Shown: positions 48,335 to 56,052 of the stretch, piece by piece
Layout of the letters: each line of letters starts with the position of its first letter
Position numbering within the stretch: the first letter of the stretch is position 1
Assembly: GCA_035626475.1 (NCBI GenBank)
Contig: DASPNP010000020.1
Span: 8,048 to 72,047, forward strand
Length of the DNA: 64,000 nucleotides
DNA from: DASPKT01 sp035626475
GTDB taxonomy: Bacteria > Pseudomonadota > Alphaproteobacteria > Azospirillales > Azospirillaceae
Direction of reading: 5' to 3'
Position numbers and translations under genes: made by a program
Notes under the pieces: model-generated
What the model saw: the letters and a program-made list of their open reading frames with translations, nothing else
Database searches by the model: none
What the model was told of the DNA's origin: nothing

Positions 48335-50275
48335 CTACTTGCCTTTGCACGGGTTCTGCTCCCGGCTGTTCAGGAAGGGGCTGAAGGGGCAGCTGACATA
48401 GCGCAGCCGGGCGCCCACGGGCGTCAGCCGGTCGGCGCGGACGTCGTTCGGCGCGTTGCCGATCGCGCCGCCCAGCCGCTGGCCGGCCCGGTGCAGGCCG
48501 AGGAAGCTCACCATGTCGTCCTGGTCGATGCCGTCGCCGGAGATGCCGATGCCGCCGACCAGCTGGCCGCCGCGGTAGATCGGCACGCCGCCGGGGAAGA
48601 TCTGGATGCCGTTGGCGGTGCGGTTCGGGCCCGCCTGCACGCCGCCGGCCTGGCCGACCGGCGTGCAGGCGGGCGGCGTGTCGGGGGTCAGGCCCAGCAC
48701 GTAGGTGACATGCTGGATGATGTTGGGCTGCACCAGATCCAGCTGCAGCCCGACATTGAACGGGCTCCAGCGGTCGATCGGCTTGGAGAAGGGGCCGGGA
48801 TCGTAGCCGTTGACGCCGTCCGGATAGAAGGGCCGCTCGAGGTTGCCGTGGGCGCGGGCGCTGAAGGCCACCCGGCCCGAGAGCGCGCCGACGTCGCCGA
48901 GGAAGTTCTGCGCCGCCGAGGCGTAGCTGAAGAAGCCCGCCCGCAGCAGGTCGCTGCCGGCCGTCGGGCTGGAGAAGAACATGGAGGTGCGCGCCTTCTG
49001 CAGCGACACGTCGGTGCCGAAGATCGGCGCGTCGGGCGTGCGCACCACGCCCAGCACCTGGCCGTTGGTGTCGACGACGCTGAGCGTCACCTGCACGAAA
49101 CTGTTCAGCGGCTTGCGGATCTGCGCGCGGGCGGTGACGGCGACGTTGTACGCCTCCTCCAGCAGCACCTGCACCTCGGCGGGGGTCAGCGCCCCCTGGT
49201 CCTCGGTGCCGCCACGGATCGGGAAGCGGTTGGCGCCGTCGGGCCCCACCAGCACCACGGCCCCCTGGCCGCCGAACTCGCCGGCCATGGCGGCGCGGTA
49301 CCCCGACTCCGGCGTGCCGTAGGCCGTGCCGGCCTTCAGCCCCTGGCCGTCGTAATAGCCGCGCACCGGGATCAGCGTGCCGACGTCCGAGCCGATCAGC
49401 GCGCCCAGCTGCGGGGCGCTGGCCGGATTGCTGCGGAAGTCGCTGCGGTCGGCGTCGGCGTAGCGCAGGGTACGGCCGTCGGCGGCGATGCGCTCGGCGC
49501 GGATGGCGGCGGGCGCCTCGAAGCCGGAGGCGCCCGCCAGCGCGATGATCTCCTCGTCGTCGGCATCGACGTCGGTGATGTTGCGGTCGAAGCTGTAGAT
49601 GCCGTCCGCCTCGACGCCGATGCCGCCGACCACCACGCCGTTCTTGTAGAGCGGGAAGCCGCCCATGTCGGCCGAGAGGCCCAGCGGCGAGCGCTTCGGG
49701 CCGATGGTCGGATGCACCAGGCCGCCGGCGTCGCTCTCGGCGCGCACGGACAAATCGGAGCAGGCGAGCTGGCTGAACTGCACGCCGAACAGCGGCCCGC
49801 CCGGCTGGAAGCGCTCACCGGGATTGAAGTTCTCCTGCACGATCTGGCTGGCCGTGCGGGTGGAGAAGGCGTTGCCGCTGGAGGACAGGTAGGCGCCGGT
49901 GACGGCCTTGGCGATGGCCGAGGCCAGCGCGCCGCCCAGCGGCAGCCCGTTGGCCGGGCCGACCACCAGCCCCTCCAGCCCCTCGGCCGGCAGGCCCAGA
50001 TTGGAGGTGACGGTCAAGGCCAGCGGCGCCCCGGTCATGGTGAAGACGGCCAGCACGTTGCCGACCCGGTCCACCACCACGATGTTGGCGCGCTTGCCGC
50101 GGGCCTGCGCCTCGGCGGCGGCCTGGGCCACGACACGGCCGACCTCGTCCGGCGTCAGCGCCTGGGCCGGCACCGGCTGCGGCGTCGACTGCGCCAGCGC
50201 GGGGGTGGCGACGCCGGCCAGCAACAGCGCCGACGCGGCGGCCAGCGTGCGGAGCCTGCTCATGCCCGTCCTCAT
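48335..50275 (-). CDS. Secreted HbpS/GlcG-like (heme-binding) protein with duplicated domain
   Basis: 646 residues from ATG 50275, which overlaps the upstream stop (ATGA); ATG 50263 with GAGGA upstream is an alternative. The signal peptide is LAAASALLLAGVATPALA. Two HbpS/GlcG-like units are visible: LTPDEVGRVVAQAAAEAQAR with VVVDRVGNVLAVF, and LTPAEVQVLLEEAYNVAVTA with LSVVDTNGQVLGV. Glycine-rich FPLYKNGVVVGGIGVEADG and VPIYRGGQLVGGIGISGDG blocks complete each. HbpS proteins bind and help handle heme outside the cell. Here it sits among 25 heme-attachment sites, so a role in heme supply or protection is plausible. Confidence 0.8.
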   Translation of the reverse strand: MRTGMSRLRTLAAASALLLAGVATPALAQSTPQPVPAQALTPDEVGRVVAQAAAEAQARGKRANIVVVDRVGNVLAVFTMTGAPLALTVTSNLGLPAEGLEGLVVGPANGLPLGGALASAIAKAVTGAYLSSSGNAFSTRTASQIVQENFNPGERFQPGGPLFGVQFSQLACSDLSVRAESDAGGLVHPTIGPKRSPLGLSADMGGFPLYKNGVVVGGIGVEADGIYSFDRNITDVDADDEEIIALAGASGFEAPAAIRAERIAADGRTLRYADADRSDFRSNPASAPQLGALIGSDVGTLIPVRGYYDGQGLKAGTAYGTPESGYRAAMAGEFGGQGAVVLVGPDGANRFPIRGGTEDQGALTPAEVQVLLEEAYNVAVTARAQIRKPLNSFVQVTLSVVDTNGQVLGVVRTPDAPIFGTDVSLQKARTSMFFSSPTAGSDLLRAGFFSYASAAQNFLGDVGALSGRVAFSARAHGNLERPFYPDGVNGYDPGPFSKPIDRWSPFNVGLQLDLVQPNIIQHVTYVLGLTPDTPPACTPVGQAGGVQAGPNRTANGIQIFPGGVPIYRGGQLVGGIGISGDGIDQDDMVSFLGLHRAGQRLGGAIGNAPNDVRADRLTPVGARLRYVSCPFSPFLNSREQNPCKGK

Positions 50276-52074
50276 TGCTCGCTCACCTGGGTCGGGGCCT
50301 TGGCCGCCTGTGCCGGGCGCATCGCCGGCAGGTGCGGCTGGTGGAAGACGTGGCAGCTGACGCACTCGGACGGGACCTTGTTGGTGGCGTTCTGCGGGCC
50401 GTGGCAGGCGACGCAGTTCTCGATGCCCGGCAGCAGCAGGTCGGTCGCCACGTTCGACTTGGAGGCGGCGTGGCAGCTCTCGCAGGCCATGCTGGTGTGG
50501 CCCTGGTGGTCGAAGCTGGCCTTCGGCATGAAGGTCGTCGCCACCCGAACCGGCAGGATGTCCCAGCGCATCGGCGCGGCGGGAGCGGCCGGCGCTGCGG
50601 CGGTGGTCATCGCGGCCGGAACGATGCCGTCCTTGGCCGCCGGCGCCGCCGGCACGCCCTCGTTCTTCACCGGCACGTGGCAGCCGCCGCAGACGGCCTT
50701 GCTGAACAGCCGCTCCATCGCCTCTTCGGACTTCACGGCCGCCCATTGCAGGGCCTGGGCGCGCTGCTCGGGCAGCAGCGGCTCGCCGGGGCGGCGGCGG
50801 ACCACGGCGGGCGCCGTCAAATCGTCATAGCCGCCGGCCAGTGCCACGCTGTTGAAATGGTCGCGCACCACGGCCTGCACGTCCTTGGCCGGGCCGTGCG
50901 GCACGGTGCGGGCGGGGACCTTCGGGTCGAAGCCCAGAGTGTGGCAGGAGGCGCAGTTCTCCTCGAAGCGCACCGGCTGGAACAGCTTGCCGCCCGGCTG
51001 GGTGGCGTGGCAGCTGGCGCAGTCCAGCTTCTCGAACCCGTTCGGACCCTTGACGCCGTTCGGCTGCAGGTGGCGGCCGTGCGGGAACTTCAGGTTGCTC
51101 TCCTCGCGCAGCGGCTGCTCGCCGCCGAGCGCCGCGCGCTCCACCTTGCCGGTCGCGCCGTCGGCGACGACGCTGGGGCGGAACTGCGGATGGCCCTCCA
51201 GCGTGAACGCCTTGGCGTCCAGCAGCCGGGTCTCGGGCATCTCGTGCTTCAGGTCGGTGTGGCAGGTGGTGCAGAGCCGCTCGTCCGACTGCACGATGGG
51301 CAGGTGCCCCTCATGCTCCTTGTGGCAGCTGGCGCAGCGCTGCTCGGTGAGCGCCGCCAGCTTGACCGAGGCCGGGTCGGCATGGTGCTCGATCGTCTGG
51401 TGGCAGGCGACGCAGGTCTGGTCCTGGACCATGACGAAGGGCTGCTTGTGGCAGGCGGTGCAATTGTCCGACAGGAACTTGTGCGGCGTCGACATCTCGC
51501 CGCTGTCCCACACCATGTCGAAGGACACGGGGTGGCCCTTCATCAGCACGTCCGTCTGCATCGGCGGGGCCGAGGCGGTGCGGGTCGGCTGGATGGTGAA
51601 GCTGAAGATCGGCAGCACCAGGAAGAAGACCAGGCCGGCCAGCGCCAGGGCCCAGGCCACCGGCCGCTTGCCGGGGAGCGCCTTGGCGAGCCCGACCCTG
51701 GCGGCGGCGCGCACGCGCTGCTCGTCGTCGCCCAGCGGCGCCACCAGCTCCGCCGACACGCCCAGGGCGTAGCCCTCTCCCGGCGGCAGCAGCTTCAGCT
51801 TGTACGGGCCGACCTCGATGTCGTCGGCTTCCCCCAGCGTCGCCTCACGGACGATGTTGCCGTTGACCCGCACCGGGCTGTCGCCCATGGCGCGCAGATG
51901 CACGCCCTCCTCGGTCGCCCTGACCTCGGCGTGGTGGAAGGCCACGCGCAGATCGGGGAGGTGGAGGGCGTTGTCGGTGCCGCGGCCGATGCGCAGCAGC
52001 TCCGTCTCGACCGTCTCGTCGCGGTTGATGGGGTTGCCGCGGCGGCGGGTGACGTAGCGGACGAGTACCTGCAT
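50272..52074 (-). CDS. FHA domain, membrane helix and periplasmic decaheme cytochrome c fusion
   Basis: 600 residues. Residues about 26-96 are an FHA domain (LLRIGRGTDNALHLPDLRVA, then VRVNG), a phosphothreonine reader. One membrane helix at about 139-161 follows, after RPVAW. From residue 205, ten CXXCH motifs occur: CTACH, CVACH, CASCH, CTTCH, CASCH, CASCH, CGGCH, CESCH, CVACH, CVSCH. With the FHA part inside the cell and hemes in the periplasm, a cytoplasmic phospho-signal could control an electron carrier. The cytochrome b gene ends 13 bases upstream, and the HbpS-like gene overlaps its stop. Confidence 0.88.
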   Translation of the reverse strand: MQVLVRYVTRRRGNPINRDETVETELLRIGRGTDNALHLPDLRVAFHHAEVRATEEGVHLRAMGDSPVRVNGNIVREATLGEADDIEVGPYKLKLLPPGEGYALGVSAELVAPLGDDEQRVRAAARVGLAKALPGKRPVAWALALAGLVFFLVLPIFSFTIQPTRTASAPPMQTDVLMKGHPVSFDMVWDSGEMSTPHKFLSDNCTACHKQPFVMVQDQTCVACHQTIEHHADPASVKLAALTEQRCASCHKEHEGHLPIVQSDERLCTTCHTDLKHEMPETRLLDAKAFTLEGHPQFRPSVVADGATGKVERAALGGEQPLREESNLKFPHGRHLQPNGVKGPNGFEKLDCASCHATQPGGKLFQPVRFEENCASCHTLGFDPKVPARTVPHGPAKDVQAVVRDHFNSVALAGGYDDLTAPAVVRRRPGEPLLPEQRAQALQWAAVKSEEAMERLFSKAVCGGCHVPVKNEGVPAAPAAKDGIVPAAMTTAAAPAAPAAPMRWDILPVRVATTFMPKASFDHQGHTSMACESCHAASKSNVATDLLLPGIENCVACHGPQNATNKVPSECVSCHVFHQPHLPAMRPAQAAKAPTQVSEQ

Positions 52075-52087
52075 GGCCGGCCCCGGC

Positions 52088-52924
52088 TTACCAGTAGAAG
52101 AAGACGGCGATGATGTGGATCGCCAGCACCACGACCAGCGCCACCGTCATGGGCACGTGGACGTAGAGCCAGACCTCCATCAGCGCGCGGAACTGGACCT
52201 CCTTGCGGATGCGGGCCAGCAGATCGCATTTGCGGCCCAGCAGGGCCAGCAGCCGGCCGGCGGAATCCGCCAGCTCCGGTGTCGTGCCGCGGGCGAGCTC
52301 CTCGACCCGGCGGGTCGCCGCCAGGGTGGCGCAGCCCGAACCGCTGGCGCGCAGCTGCGCCCAGGCGCCGCCGCCGATGCGGGTATTCTCCTCGGAGGAG
52401 CGCACGGCCGCGGCGAACTCGTCGCCCAGCGTCAGCGCGATCTCGCGCGCCTGCCGGTCGAGTTCCGCCAGCTGGCGCAGCATGAAGTCCAGCGTCTGGC
52501 CGCCGCGGTTGGCGGTCATCAGCGCCGGATAGCGGGAATAGGCGTAGATGCCGAAGACGCCGCTGAGGATGACGCCGACCATGAGGGCGTAGGCCAGCGT
52601 GTGCACGTTCCAGCCGAACTGGAACCCAGTGTGCAGCGTGCCCACGATCAGCAGCGACAGGCCCAGATAGACGTGGGCCGACACCCAGGACTGCAGCTTC
52701 GTGGCGCCCAGGCTGTACTGGCGCTTGCGCACGCCCAGCCAGGTCAGCCAGCCGATCAGTCCGGCGCCGATGGTCCCCAGCGTGTAGCCCAGCCAGGTGC
52801 CGCCATTGTGCGGACCCATCGGGTTGTAGACCAGGTAGGCCAGGATCGCGATGCCGGCCAGCGCGGCAGCCGCCTTCAGGAAGCGGAAGCCGCGATAGAC
52901 CAGGAATGACTCGTGGACCGACAT
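52088..52924 (-). CDS. Inner-membrane cytochrome b-like protein
   Basis: 278 residues with about five membrane helices (about 15-34, 44-64, 80-97, 107-128, 252-276). Histidines inside or near helices are His84, His98, His108, His256 and His270, placed as heme-b ligands would be in cytochrome b561/ferric-reductase-like proteins. A soluble loop of about 110 residues (140-250) holds Cys198 and Cys233. As first gene of the multiheme cluster it could pass electrons from the quinone pool to the FHA-decaheme protein (inference). Exact family not certain. Confidence 0.72.
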   Translation of the reverse strand: MSVHESFLVYRGFRFLKAAAALAGIAILAYLVYNPMGPHNGGTWLGYTLGTIGAGLIGWLTWLGVRKRQYSLGATKLQSWVSAHVYLGLSLLIVGTLHTGFQFGWNVHTLAYALMVGVILSGVFGIYAYSRYPALMTANRGGQTLDFMLRQLAELDRQAREIALTLGDEFAAAVRSSEENTRIGGGAWAQLRASGSGCATLAATRRVEELARGTTPELADSAGRLLALLGRKCDLLARIRKEVQFRALMEVWLYVHVPMTVALVVVLAIHIIAVFFYW

Positions 52925-53000
52925 ACAGCCCCCGCTTGTATGGTCGAACCTGATGCCGGAACCCGACCCCTGCGGCCGTCCGGCACCACCCCCTCACGGA

Positions 53001-53028
53001 AACCGGGGGAGCCCCCGCTCCCCCGGTT
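53001..53028 (-). terminator. Terminator hairpin after bdhA
   Basis: A perfect 11-bp stem AACCGGGGGAG / CTCCCCCGGTT with a 6-base loop lies 22 bases beyond the bdhA stop. Only three T follow on the minus strand. It separates bdhA from the cytochrome operon, which reads in the same direction. Confidence 0.65.
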
Positions 53029-53049
53029 CCGCATGCTCTGTCGCCCCGC

Positions 53050-53832
53050 TTACTGGGAGGTCCAGCCGCCATCCATCGGCAGCGCCACGCCCGTCATCTG
53101 CGAGGCGGCGTCGCTCGCCAGGAAGGCCGCCAGCTCGCCCAGCTGCTCCGGCGTGGCGAACTGCTTGGACGGTTGCTTCTCGGCCAGCAGCTTGTACTGG
53201 GCGTCGGCGACCGAGATGCCCTCGCGCGCCGCCATGTCGTCGATCTGCTTCTGCACCAGCGGGGTCAGCACCCAGCCCGGGCAGATGGTGTTGCAGGTGA
53301 TGCCGGTCTCGGCCGTCTCCAGCGCCACCACCTTGGACAGGCCGACGACGCCGTGCTTGGCGGCGACGTAGGCGGCCTTGTTCTTGCTGGCGATGAGGCC
53401 GTGCACCGAGGCGATGTTGATGATGCGGCCGAAGTTCTTGGCCTTCATGTGCGGCAGGGCGTAGTGGATGCCCCAGAAGACGCCGGACAGGTTGATCGCC
53501 AGGATCGCGTCCCACTTCGCGGCGGGAAACTCCTCCACGGAGGCGGTGTGCTGGATGCCGGCGTTGTTCACCAGGATGTCGATCGAGCCGAATTTGGCGA
53601 CGCAATCCTCGACCATCGCCTTGATGCTTTCGGCCTTGCTGATGTCGGCGCCGTTGTAGGCGGCCTTCACGCCGAACTCCTTCTCGATGCCGGCGCGGAT
53701 CTGCTCGATCTCGCCGGCGTCGCCGAAGCCGTTCAGCATAACATTGGCGCCCTTGGATGCCATCACCCGGGCAATACCCAGACCGATGCCGCTCGTCGAG
53801 CCGGTGACGATCGCCGCTTTACCTTTGAGCAT
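53050..53832 (-). CDS. bdhA: 3-hydroxybutyrate dehydrogenase (SDR family)
   Basis: 260 residues, a classical short-chain dehydrogenase. The NAD-binding TGSTSGIGLGIA is followed by ILVNNAGIQHTASVEEFP, a Ser in ASVHGLIAS and catalytic Tyr/Lys in AAYVAAKHG. The CPGWVLTPLVQKQID substrate loop and C-terminal MTGVALPMDGGWTSQ are those of D-3-hydroxybutyrate dehydrogenases. It interconverts 3-hydroxybutyrate and acetoacetate in the PHB/ketone-body cycle. AGGGG sits 7 bases before ATG 53832. It is divergent from the patatin-like gene; acetoacetate-decarboxylase-like genes follow on the other strand. Confidence 0.93.
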   Translation of the reverse strand: MLKGKAAIVTGSTSGIGLGIARVMASKGANVMLNGFGDAGEIEQIRAGIEKEFGVKAAYNGADISKAESIKAMVEDCVAKFGSIDILVNNAGIQHTASVEEFPAAKWDAILAINLSGVFWGIHYALPHMKAKNFGRIINIASVHGLIASKNKAAYVAAKHGVVGLSKVVALETAETGITCNTICPGWVLTPLVQKQIDDMAAREGISVADAQYKLLAEKQPSKQFATPEQLGELAAFLASDAASQMTGVALPMDGGWTSQ

Positions 53833-53878
53833 ATCTCTACCCCTGCCTTTGGATTAATGGGTGGTTATGACATTTGTG

Positions 53879-53935
53879 CGAAGGGTGGGTGTATCCTTTT
53901 GGGGAAGTCCACCCTTTGTCCAATTCCACCCTGTG
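53879..53935. promoter_or_regulatory. Three operator-like CCACCCT repeats between bdhA and the patatin gene
   Basis: CGAAGGGTGGG (53879-53889, inverted), TCCACCCTTTG (53908-53918) and TCCACCCTGTG (53925-53935) lie in the divergent promoter region. The two direct copies are 17 bases apart start to start. A -10-like TATAAC at 53966-53971 lies just downstream for the rightward gene. The regulator is unknown. Confidence 0.4.
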
Positions 53936-53988
53936 AAGGCGCTTCCCGCATTATACACATGGGGCTATAACTCAAAAGGTTTTTGGTT

Positions 53989-54009
53989 AGCCGATCTAAC
54001 GGATCGGCT
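53989..54009 (+). other. Leader hairpin before the patatin-like gene
   Basis: A perfect 8-bp stem AGCCGATC / GATCGGCT with a 5-base loop lies 23 bases upstream of ATG 54033 and just before the ribosome site (AGGGGGA). It would lie in the 5' untranslated RNA; no T run follows, so it is not a terminator. It may influence translation or RNA stability. Confidence 0.45.
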
Positions 54010-54032
54010 CCCAGCCTTAGGGGGATAGCGAT

Positions 54033-55169
54033 ATGGTGGATACCAAGGTTCGGCCGATCGGCAGGGCCGGGGCGGCCAAGTCGGGGGCGACGGCCGCGAA
54101 CGGGACGAAGGCGGCACCGCCGGCGCCCGAAGGGCAGGGCGCCGCGCGCGCCGCCCAGACGACCAAGACGGTGAATCTGGCGTTGCAGGGCGGTGGCGCC
54201 CACGGCGCCTTCGCCTGGGGCGTTCTGGACCGGCTGCTCGAGGACGGCCGCATAGATTTCGAGGCGGTCAGCGCCACCAGCGCCGGCGCCATGAACGCGA
54301 CGATCCTGGCCTACGGCCTGACCATCGGCGGCAAGGAGGGCGCGCGGCGCGAGCTGGCGAACTTCTGGAAGAAGATCAGCGAGGCCGGCGCCAAGGGGCC
54401 GCTGCAGCCCAGCTGGTTCGACAAGATCACCAAGAACCATTCGCTGGACTATTCGCCGGCCTTCATGATCGCCGACCTGATGTCGCGCATCATGTCGCCG
54501 TACCAGCTGAACCCGATGAACGTGAACCCGCTGAAGGACGTGCTGCTGGAGTGCGTCGACTTCGAGCGGCTGCGGCGCGACTGCCCGATCAAGATCTTCC
54601 TGTCGGCGACCAACGTGCGCACCGGCAAGGTGAAGATGTTCACCAACGAGGAGATCCGGGTCGAGGCCGTGCTGGCCTCGGGCTGCCTGCCCTTCATGTT
54701 CCACACCGTCGAGATCGACGGCGAGGCGTACTGGGACGGCGGCTACATGGGCAACCCGGCCATCTTCCCGCTGATCTACGGTTCCAAGACCAACGACGTC
54801 GTCATCGTCCACATCAACCCGATGTACCGGGACGAGGTGCCGACGACGGCGCGCGACATCATGAACCGCATCAACGAGATCAGCTTCAACTCCTCGCTGA
54901 TGCGCGAGATGCGCGCCATCGCCTTCGTCTCCAAGCTGATCGACGACGGCGACCTGGACGACGAGAAGCACCGCCGCATGCTGGTGCACTCCATCGCCAA
55001 CGACGAGCACATGCGCTCGCTCGGCGTCACCAGCAAGCTGAACCCGGACTGGGACTTCCTGCGGGATTTGAAGGAAGTCGGCCGGGCCACGGCGCAGCGC
55101 TGGCTCGACCAGAACTTCGACCATGTCGGCGTGCAGGGCACGACCGACATCAAAGGGCTCTTCATGTAA
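54033..55169 (+). CDS. Patatin-like phospholipase
   Basis: 378 residues. After a low-complexity Ala/Gly-rich start (1-45) comes the patatin core: oxyanion loop LALQGGGAHGAF, nucleophile Ser in VSATSAGAMNA (Ala instead of Gly at the first position of GXSXG), and the dyad Asp in YWDGGYMGNPA. AGGGGGA sits 7 bases before ATG 54033. Such enzymes hydrolyse acyl esters. The neighbours bdhA and acetoacetate-decarboxylase-like genes suggest a role in storage-polyester or membrane-lipid turnover (inference). No signal peptide, so cytoplasmic or granule-associated. Confidence 0.87.
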   Translation: MVDTKVRPIGRAGAAKSGATAANGTKAAPPAPEGQGAARAAQTTKTVNLALQGGGAHGAFAWGVLDRLLEDGRIDFEAVSATSAGAMNATILAYGLTIGGKEGARRELANFWKKISEAGAKGPLQPSWFDKITKNHSLDYSPAFMIADLMSRIMSPYQLNPMNVNPLKDVLLECVDFERLRRDCPIKIFLSATNVRTGKVKMFTNEEIRVEAVLASGCLPFMFHTVEIDGEAYWDGGYMGNPAIFPLIYGSKTNDVVIVHINPMYRDEVPTTARDIMNRINEISFNSSLMREMRAIAFVSKLIDDGDLDDEKHRRMLVHSIANDEHMRSLGVTSKLNPDWDFLRDLKEVGRATAQRWLDQNFDHVGVQGTTDIKGLFM

Positions 55170-55189
55170 GGCCCTGGGTCCGAGATCCA

Positions 55190-55232
55190 CCCGGGCGCCC
55201 CGGCGGGAAAAGAGACCCCGCCGCCGCCCGGG
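55190..55232 (+). other. Large intercistronic hairpin
   Basis: Outer stem CCCGGGC / GCCCGGG and inner stem CGGCGGG / CCCGCCG lie between the patatin-like gene and the first decarboxylase-like gene. No T run follows, so it is more likely an RNA-stabilising or processing element than a full terminator. Confidence 0.45.
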
Positions 55233-55276
55233 CTCTCACCGCGTATCCCGATAACCCACCACCCAGGAGGGACAAG

Positions 55277-56032
55277 GTGAAGGTAGAAGACATTCTGCGG
55301 CTGCCAAGCATGCCGGCCGCCAGCCCCAGCTATCCGATGGGCCCGTACCGGTTCGTGAACCGGGAATACATGATCATCACCTACGAGACCGACGCGGAGC
55401 TGCTGCGCGCGGCCGTGCCGGAGCCGCTGGTCCCGAACGCGGACAACCATGTTCTGTACGAGTGGATCCGCATGCCGGACAGCTCGGGCTTCGGCGACTA
55501 CACCGAATCGGGCGTGGTCATCCCCTGCACCTTCAACGGCGAGCCGGTGAACTTCACCGCCCAGATGTATCTCGACGACGAGCCGCCGATCTCGGCCGGC
55601 CGCGAGATCTGGGGCTTCCCCAAGAAGTACGCGCAGCCGAAGATCGAGGTCTGCTCCGACACGCTGACGGGCACGCTGCACTATGCCGGCCAGCTGGTCG
55701 CCATGGGCACCATGGCCTTCAAGCACCAGGAGTCGCCGGGCGGCGTCGAGGCCACGGCCAAGCACATGACCAAGACCTCCTGCAATCTCAAGATCATCCC
55801 GGACGTCGACGGCAAGCCGAAGATCTGCCAGCTGGTCGCCTACAACCTGACGAACATCACCATCAAGGGCAGCTGGACCGGCCCGGCCCGCCTGCACCTG
55901 GTGCCGCACGTCAACGCGCCCGTGGCCGACCTGCCGATCAAGCGCATCGTTGGCGGCAAGCATTTCGTCGGCGACCTGACCCTGCCGCACGGCCGCGTGC
56001 TGTTCGACTACGTCAAGGACCAGGCCGGCTGA
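55277..56032 (+). CDS. adc: Acetoacetate decarboxylase
   Basis: 251 residues from GTG 55277, preceded by AGGAGG. Family blocks are YPMGPYRFVNREYMIITYET, SAGREIWGFPKKYAQPKIEV and LPHGRVLFDY. Lys116 in GFPKKYA aligns with the Schiff-base lysine of clostridial Adc and Lys117 with its partner, so this copy should be active, turning acetoacetate into acetone and CO2. A second, divergent copy follows after 20 bases. With bdhA across the intergenic region, it handles the acetoacetate end of PHB/ketone metabolism. Confidence 0.88.
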   Translation: MKVEDILRLPSMPAASPSYPMGPYRFVNREYMIITYETDAELLRAAVPEPLVPNADNHVLYEWIRMPDSSGFGDYTESGVVIPCTFNGEPVNFTAQMYLDDEPPISAGREIWGFPKKYAQPKIEVCSDTLTGTLHYAGQLVAMGTMAFKHQESPGGVEATAKHMTKTSCNLKIIPDVDGKPKICQLVAYNLTNITIKGSWTGPARLHLVPHVNAPVADLPIKRIVGGKHFVGDLTLPHGRVLFDYVKDQAG

Positions 56033-56052
56033 CCGGCGGAAGGAAACAGCCC

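Noticed and set aside
41011..52924. Calling the cytochrome cluster an MtrCAB/PioAB system
   Set aside because: The heme counts partly resemble Mtr, but the FHA domain, HbpS-like protein, propeller fusion and cytochrome b differ, and the barrel shows no recognisable MtrB signature.
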